Of a DNA stretch of 64,000 nt, positions 57,530-64,000 are shown piece after piece. The stretch is from Aspergillus flavus (lineage: Eukaryota > Ascomycota > Eurotiomycetes > Eurotiales > Aspergillaceae). Below the pieces are notes generated by a model. The model searched no databases. It was not told the DNA's origin and saw only the letters and a list, made by a program, of their open reading frames with translations. The first letter of the stretch is position 1; each line of letters opens with the position of its first letter. Location: contig NC_092404.1 in NCBI RefSeq assembly GCF_009017415.1, positions 1,054,001 to 1,118,000 on the forward strand, given 5' to 3'. The translations under genes were made by a program, and so were the position numbers.

Positions 57530-58914
57530 ATTCAAGGCCCTCCGAAGGTAGTATTTCGGTAGAGTAAATGTAGAATCTTGGAAGGGACTCAATGGTCTGC
57601 GATGTAAATGGCGAGTTTTAGGGGTTAGGATGATCGCTTGGCATCCCTAGGCCCGACAAGCCTGGCAACCCTTTTTGCTCAAACATTTTCTAGGGTCCTT
57701 TAGGGCTATTCAAGCTTTATTAACATTGAACACATGCCCCACAAAGGCCCTTATAGGCCCCCTAGAGCACAACAATAGGGTTAGTATACGCTACACGCGT
57801 CCGAACTTCTCCGAAGGGCCTATCCAATGAACTAATGTTTAAATTTTTACATGAAAAATGTTCTCGTAAAATTTAGGAATAGTTAAGTTATGCTAGGATA
57901 GTCATTTGTGTAAATCGATACTGGCATTGATCAACTTCCTTTAATCACATAGGATCAGAGACAAAATTCTCAGGGAAAGGGTGCGGGACTACGCACCATA
58001 CCTGAGAGGTAGCTAATCAAGGATTTTTAATGGAACACTGCAGCCTCTCACTAGCTAGACTGCTGATCCTCTTCATCTAATGTGAGTTATCGCAGGTGTC
58101 ACATCTGTTAGGCGGTCGGGCCTCAGTAAGCATACATTTTATTCTACGTGTTTTACATGACAAGTCCATTGTATCTAGTAGTTTCCACATCACCAATTTG
58201 ACTTGATACTGGGGTTCAGCTGAACACCCAGTGGCTTGTACTACTACTGAGGTCTACTGCAAGGGACTTCCATCAAAGGCCAAGGTAAACATTCCCAACA
58301 GTTGGCCCTTTTCTATAGTTTTGCCGCTAGGATAGGTCATATTGTAGCTCGTAATAGACTTTACTTTATCACATGCGTCTAAGATTCAATAGTTACGCCA
58401 TGGAAGGTGTATCCTACATCTGTTGTGATATCAGATGCACCCGTCATTTGACAGATACAGTGATCCACCTTAGACGAACCTCAGAGTTATTGATGCCGGG
58501 TTGCAATGCACAATTTATCATACAGGCTTTTTATTGCTTTTGGGAAGAATTTGCACGGTTTACTCAGTCCATGTAGGTTGGCATTCTTCAGCTACGCCCA
58601 AAGTTTATCACACATAATCTCAGGTAGGAAAGATTGACATTCTGTACTGTAATGCCCCGCTTAATTAGACGAAAGCAGCCACGATGATTTATCTCACTTC
58701 TCGGGGTATTACAGTAGCCTCGGTAAAATAATGTGTCGAACATCTTGTCTTGAAACATTCCGCAGATCGGGGAATATTGTGGGATGAAGTTGGCGGTATA
58801 TCTAGTGGAAGCCTACCCCTCGAGATGCTAAAGTACAGTTGTACTGACAGGCTGATTTTCATTTCTTTCTTCCTATCTTTGCTTCACTACTGGCCTACCT
58901 CTTGCTGTTACATT
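57530..58914. other. Divergent intergenic region between carboxylesterase and ELO genes
   Basis: 1.4 kb with no gene seen. Both promoters must be here; no motif stands out. Confidence 0.4.
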
Positions 58915-60125
58915 ATGGCGGGCCCAATGCTGCCAATGTACTTTGGACTACCTGATGCTCACCTTTTCGAACTTCCTCCCGACTCTCATCCCCTACCTAG
59001 CAGTCCCGCATCGCGGTCCCAGCTATCGTGGGATAGGCCGATCAACATAAGCCCGGCTCTGTTCTATCACACGCTCGACGTCAAACTACCTCTGCTTATC
59101 GCCACCCTCTACGCATTAACCGTCTGTACTCTCAATTACATCAATCGAAAGCGACGGAACCGTCCATGGCCCCTAAGCCGTAGTCCGCTATTTCATCAGT
59201 TTGTGCTCATCCATAACGTGGGCCTGGTGCTCTTCTCTGCATGGCTTACTCTGGGCACTTATCAAACCATTAAATCAACCCTAATGGATCAACGAAACAA
59301 CCCACCTCTTGCATCTGCTATCCACGTACTTTGCAAATTCGACAGGAAAGACGAACTGAGCTATTTTCTCCAGCGCAGGGTATCAGAATCCCGTTCGCAC
59401 CTCGACCTCAATGATCATAGATCGGAAGTTGTCCATCCCGGAGTACTGGAGTTTGATTCCTTATGGGATCGTGGTATTGATTATTACATGTGGATGTTCT
59501 ACATGTCAAAATTCTATGAGATCGTCGATACCATGCTCCTCCTTGTGAAAGGAAAGAAGAGTTCCTTTCTGCAGACTTATCATCATGCAGGTGTCATGTT
59601 ATGCACATGGGCAGGTGTGAGATATGTGTCTCCACCCGGTCTCATTGGCCTTATGCTGAACTCGGTGATTCATACTATCATGGTAAGTGACAAGCAGCCA
59701 CCGATTTCTTCCTCAAGCATTCGCTAAGACCCGTCCATAACCAGTACCTTTACTACACCCTCACAACACTCAAGGTTTCAATACCTGGTTTCCTCAAGCG
59801 CATCCTCACTGGGATGCAAATCGCTCAGTTCATCTTGGGATCGATCCTGGCATGGTCATACATCTTTATTTCGTATGATGCGTCCATCTGGCCCCCCTTG
59901 GCCTCGATAAATAACAAACGTGAAGAAAACCGTGGGAATGAGAGTCGAACGAACATATTCTTTCATGAGGATAACTCCCAACTGATCCCCTGTTTGGACA
60001 ACAGCGGACAAGTGCTTGCATTGCTCTTGACCACAGTCTATCTTATCCCGTTGACTTTCCTTTTTGTTCGGTTTTTCATCAGATCATACCTGTCAGGATC
60101 GAAGCGAAAGTTGGTAAAACATTAG
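58915..60125 (+). CDS. ELO-family fatty-acid elongase (3-ketoacyl-CoA synthase) homologue
   Basis: Exons 58915-59682 and 59745-60125 give 382 residues. An in-frame ATG at about 58826 is possible but would add a hydrophobic stub; MAGPMLPMYFGLP is the more likely start. ELO landmarks are KFYEIVDTMLLLVKGKK (a common block), LQTYHHAG (the His box, with Gln in place of the first His), MLNSVIHTIMY and YYTLTTL. About seven transmembrane helices and a basic ER-type C-terminus (SGSKRKLVKH) place it in the ER. ELO enzymes condense malonyl-CoA to lengthen fatty acids. A ~50-residue hydrophilic insert (near KFDRKDELSYFLQRRV) is unusual for the family. Confidence 0.85.
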
Positions 60126-60464
60126 TGAGGGTAGGCCGTGAACGAGTTGCGACGGTACCAAATTCTTTTTTTTTTCCATGAGGTAATCATAGGGTGTGGA
60201 GAGTCCACTTTGTTCCCAGTGTACTACAAAGTAAAAAGACAGAATAACTAAATGGGAGACTTACTAGAAACCTCTTTTCCATCCTGTACTATGTGAAACA
60301 CCATTGTCAATTCAATCAATCAGAATTGTTATTAGAATTAGCTATATATACAGCATTTGATTGATATCTTTACTCTCCCAATTATCCATGGCTAATACTC
60401 TCCCAGCAGAACCCCAGATCAACTTGGTGACGCCACTGAGCCTCTGAAGCCACCTGCGTAGCAA
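60126..60464. other. Convergent spacer
   Basis: It holds the two 3' UTRs and one 15 nt stretch identical to part of the 5S gene (about 60190-60204), too short to count as a relic. Confidence 0.4.
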
Positions 60465-61411
60465 TCATAGTCGGATCTTGTTGAGCGTCGCTAACTGTTC
60501 CTCATACACCGCGTAGATACGCTGGCATTTATTTGCTTTGGTGTATGTGAACACAACCTGCAGAGCACCGATACCGATCGTCGCGGCGACAGGCAACCTG
60601 TTCCGACTTGCGTAAGTGAGGTAAAAGATGGACACGACTTCGACGACCGTGACGGAGACATTCACATAGAAGGCATAATAGTAGAGGTTACGCATTCTAA
60701 CATCTCCATGGGTAAAGCATCGTCTGAGTATGAGCGTCAGATGCGATGTGAAACCTGGCATCCCCGAGAACAGGACTATCACCATGTCAACGCATGCCCA
60801 TATACATAGGTGGGGGGAGGGAACCATCACTTACCCCAGAATATGCCAATCTCGGACATGATTCCCAGGTACCGCATTTCCTGTGCCCTCTCTACTGGTG
60901 CGTTCACAATGAGAAATACGAGGCCCTGGACTGCCAAGAGGACTCCCACATGATGAACCATGTATACCAGGCGTAGGCTCGTGTCGTAAATGAGGTCCAG
61001 GAGACTAACCGCAACCACGATATAACCGGCAAAGGTCGATGTCTCCCAGAGAGTCACGGACGAGTGGTGGTAATACGGGTCCGTCCATTCTTTGCCACCT
61101 ATCGTGACCTGCACTATGGAAGATGAGACGCAGACCAACAGGATACCTTTCAGCACTACATTCACATGGTGGAAGCAGAATCGTTGTTGTTCCTGAGGAG
61201 TAAGCTTCCCGTACATCGGACCGTAAAAAGAGTGAAATGCACGAGAATCCAGCATGACGCGATTCAAAGCCGCACCGAACAGCAGAATCACCGAAAGAAA
61301 GATACCATCAAAAGTGTTTAGTCGAGTCCCAGCCAGACATTCTTGATGCAGCGGCTGATCCACCCCATCATGCAAAAAGGCCTTGCAAGCCGAGTTATAC
61401 AATCTTTCCAT
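60465..61411 (-). CDS. Polytopic membrane protein, TLC-domain-like
   Basis: Exons 61411-60835 and 60775-60465 give 295 residues. The first ~35 residues are hydrophilic, then about six or seven hydrophobic helices follow, including FLSVILLFGAALN, VVLKGILLVCVSSSIVQVTI and YIVVAVSLLDLIYD. A MVHHVGVLL segment resembles the His-containing face of TRAM-LAG1-CLN8 (TLC) proteins. It ends in an Arg-rich tail. TLC proteins act in ceramide synthesis or lipid sensing; the match is partial, so the call is tentative. It lies tail to tail with the ELO gene, which may hint at a lipid role. Confidence 0.65.
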
Positions 61412-62618
61412 CAGTTACGTATGACGTCCTTTTTCTTCGAATGGTGAAATAACAAGGCGGAGAAAAAAAAAAGTCTGAGTAGATGGGCACAAGAAGAGGT
61501 TGTAAACGAAGGAATGGCTGAGCAAAGCGTAACCTAAGCCTGAGCTAGCATATTAAAGCAATGTGAGGTATCGATATTCCGATAAAAAATTGTGTTGATT
61601 CCCAACAAATACCATAAACGACTATGCAACATGGCTAGGGCCTTCAAGATTTACAATCATGCCGTGGATATTTGCTAGCTAGGTGCAGGGTGTTATGTTC
61701 AATCAACTATGTAAATTCCGATTGAGTTCTCCCACACTTATTTCATTCGCTCCTCAATCGCCTTCAGGGATATCGCGTTTGTTCTCATACAGAGTTAATG
61801 ATTCCTCCTTTTTCTTTTCTTTTTCTTTTTTTTTTTTTTTTAACCAATTGTCCTTATTGAATAGTTAGGCAAGCCTGATCGGAGATGTCGCCATACGATC
61901 CATGCCAGCTATGATAGGGTTTCATATTTGGGGCGTTCAATACCTAATCTGTCAACCGCTATTTTCGGACGAGTTCGGCATCCATCATATATTTAGGACT
62001 AAACTTTTGTTTAATTATTTACACACATTTCTTTTTTTTACTTTTTTTTCTTTTTCTTTTTCTTTTTTCTTTTCTTTTTTAATATCTATGAGAATAGGCG
62101 CCCTCGAGTGTAGGGGATTCCCCCGATATTCCTCCCCCCCCCCCCCCCCCCCCCCCCGGAGTGACGGGCAAGACAACTTTAGATTTTGAAGTTTTTCAGT
62201 CTTCATCCCGGGGCTGCTTTTCCGCTCGGAGATTCTTTTGTTATAATCTGTGATACTAATCTATATAAGTATTAGTTCTATAACTATAATAGGTAAAGGT
62301 AACGTAACTAGGAAAGTTTTATTTGGCTGTAATCTGTATAATTGGAATGCCTGGCGGTGTAATGATCGTTACTCTTTAGTTTTAGGCCTAGATTACAAGG
62401 TGATACCGAATATTATTCTTTCAATATAATGTATGCCTCTCCGAAGGATGTGTCAAGAATTTACACCTTCATTCTCCGACCTCAAGCCCCTTCTCTCTCT
62501 TTCTCTTTTCCCTGATAAAGGGGCCACATGTGAAAAACCAGACTTTGGCTGGGAAAGTCTCTTTGAGTCTTGCTATTGGAAGCGACTCCCACTTGTGAGG
62601 AACCCACAGTTAACAATT
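61412..62618. other. Spacer with homopolymer runs
   Basis: 1.2 kb with no gene seen. T-rich tracts lie near 61800-61850 and 62030-62085, and a C run near 62134-62157. Short poly-Phe and poly-Gly frames there are artefacts. Confidence 0.4.
62134..62157 (+). repeat. Poly-C run of 24
   Basis: Twenty-four uninterrupted C, with flanking C-rich sequence. Such a run is prone to length error in sequencing and in replication. Confidence 0.9.
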
Positions 62619-64000
62619 TCAGTCCCAGTTCTGGTTGCATCCAAATCTGTCCGACTGCACTTCTGGCAAAGATGAATATTCGTGCTTCCCATCACTTCCG
62701 TCAGGATACCAATGATCCTTGATGCGATGCATGAGGGCAGTAAGAACTATCGCTGTTAGCATTGCGTGTACAACAACAGTAATGAGCGGATTGGTGGTCC
62801 TACAGCAGAAGTAGAAAAGACCACAGGTGTATAGAATGGCCACGTATGCGGGAGCCATGAACCCAGTTCCTTCAATAGCTTGACACAAATCCCTCGACGA
62901 TCCAAATGCTACGAAGCTAAGAATCACGGCCACCTAGAAGCTGTCAGAGGCATATTCAAATCCCCAAATGCAGATGATACAGTACCATTGGAGTCACATA
63001 AGGCAGGTTGCTATGGACGTCTGTTGAAGCCTTGACCGTCCAATCAGGTATAACCAAGATTTCCACAATCCTGAAGGTCGCCGCAACCACCATTGTATAC
63101 CCGAAGACTTCGTGGATCTTTTTGCCCAGCATAGCCTCTTGGTGATGAGATGTGAACAATATCCCGAGAACCACGATGATAAGTGCTGGGATGAGATTTC
63201 TTTTAGTATGATGTCCCTTTCTTTTGCTGATCATGAGGCTAGCTGCTGCCCCACAAAGCACCATTAATGTGTACGACGAATGTTCTAATCGTCCAAGAAA
63301 GAAATGCCAGTCCTCGTCTGCATGATACCCGACTATCAGGACCACAATCATTACCAGGCCGCATGCAAGAAGCAGTACAGAATCATAGTAGTCGGGTGTC
63401 AGACTTCTCTGATTGGGCCATAGCCCAGCAGCGAAAGAGAGGAGTAGGAATCCTTCGCTCATTACGAGCACCAGGAGCACTGCATGTGAGAGGGTGTTGT
63501 AGTAGTTCTCGCGAATACCAACGGATTCTAGGGATCCAGCTGTTACGTGGTACCAACCAAGGGCAAAAAGTGCCATGGTTGCAATAGTGTAAGAACGGTC
63601 CAAGTATTCCAGAACGTACCCCGAGTGGACTTTCTGCTTTTGATGAATATATAATCCCAATGATTGTCGCACGAGCAGAAGAATAGTCAATCCGACTTGG
63701 GGGATTATATACGTGTGATATCCACTACCGCCATGGATCCAGAGCCCAATCAGCGATATTAAACCGGCTAGAACTTCCACAGCTGTGGCCCATGTCGATT
63801 GAATGATCTTCCAAACGTTAGCTATGCCGGTCTGAAAATGCATTACAGGATCTCATATCGCCGAGTAACTTACCCTCAGAGTAAAAGCTGAAGGTATCAG
63901 GAATGCAAAAGCCAGTACCTGGAAAGCAATAGAAACCCCGATCAAAGCGGACTTGAAATAGTTTGCGTTAGCGAATACCGAAACTACCGATTGAAGAGTA
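62619..64000 (-). CDS. Ytp1-like multi-pass membrane protein, N-terminus outside the window
   Basis: The visible exons are 64000-63874 (open at the edge), 63831-62986 and 62933-62619, joined by a very short 42 nt intron and a 52 nt intron. About 429 residues are seen. Ytp1 family features are the many hydrophobic helices and the block HHQEAMLGKKIHEVFGYTMV with RIVEILV. A His-rich motif HHQE and GYHADED are typical. The C-terminal ~105 residues hold further helices and a hydrophilic tail (HEYSSLPEVQSDRFG). Function is unknown; yeast Ytp1 resembles mitochondrial electron-transport proteins but is not characterised. The missing N-terminus probably holds the DUF2427-type domain. Confidence 0.85.

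Noticed and set aside
60187..60204. 15 nt identical to the 5S rRNA gene
   Set aside because: Too short and unsupported on either side; a chance match cannot be excluded.
62100..62206. Gly- or Pro-rich frames over the poly-C run
   Set aside because: Homopolymer artefact.

Overview
The window reads as nuclear chromosomal DNA of a filamentous ascomycete, most likely Eurotiales (Aspergillus or a close relative). The evidence is gene-dense DNA with many 42-100 nt GT-AG introns, a dispersed Aspergillus-like 5S rRNA gene, a tRNA-His with a short intron, a CT-rich promoter, and fungal-specific families (HET, Ytp1-like, PAZ-less Dicer-like, OTT_1508-type deaminase). The family calls come from motifs read by eye; no database search was run.

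Region 1 (1-20.4 kb) is mostly conserved housekeeping DNA: a FAS1 secreted protein cut by the window edge, Lsm7, a Zn2Cys6 protein, an EFM7/NNT1-like methyltransferase with an apparent frameshift, a decayed eEF1A-like copy, tRNA-His, an intradiol ring-cleavage dioxygenase, a Vps3-like CORVET subunit and a CASP-type golgin.

Region 2 (21-53 kb) is an accessory island with long gene-poor spacers, repeats and broken genes. In order it holds two tail-to-tail proteins with deaminase-type zinc motifs (HAE/HPE plus PxCxxC), a small protein with a C-terminal dsRNA-binding motif, a 1327-residue Dicer-like protein with an intact helicase but both RNase III active sites degraded, a C2H2 zinc-finger gene with an in-frame stop, an RNase III-fold protein with half an active site, a tandem minisatellite, a HET-domain protein between direct repeats, a dynamin-like GTPase, a coiled-coil protein and a HerA/FtsK-like P-loop ATPase. 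The concentration of RNA-binding, RNA-processing, nucleic-acid deaminase and self/non-self recognition folds suggests a defence or RNA-surveillance neighbourhood. This is an inference from gene content: the genes are not an operon and their co-function is unproven.

Region 3 (54-64 kb) has a broken glutamine-synthetase-like relic, a 5S rRNA gene, a secreted type-B carboxylesterase, and three membrane proteins: an ELO-type fatty-acid elongase, a polytopic TLC-like protein, and a Ytp1-like protein that runs off the right edge.
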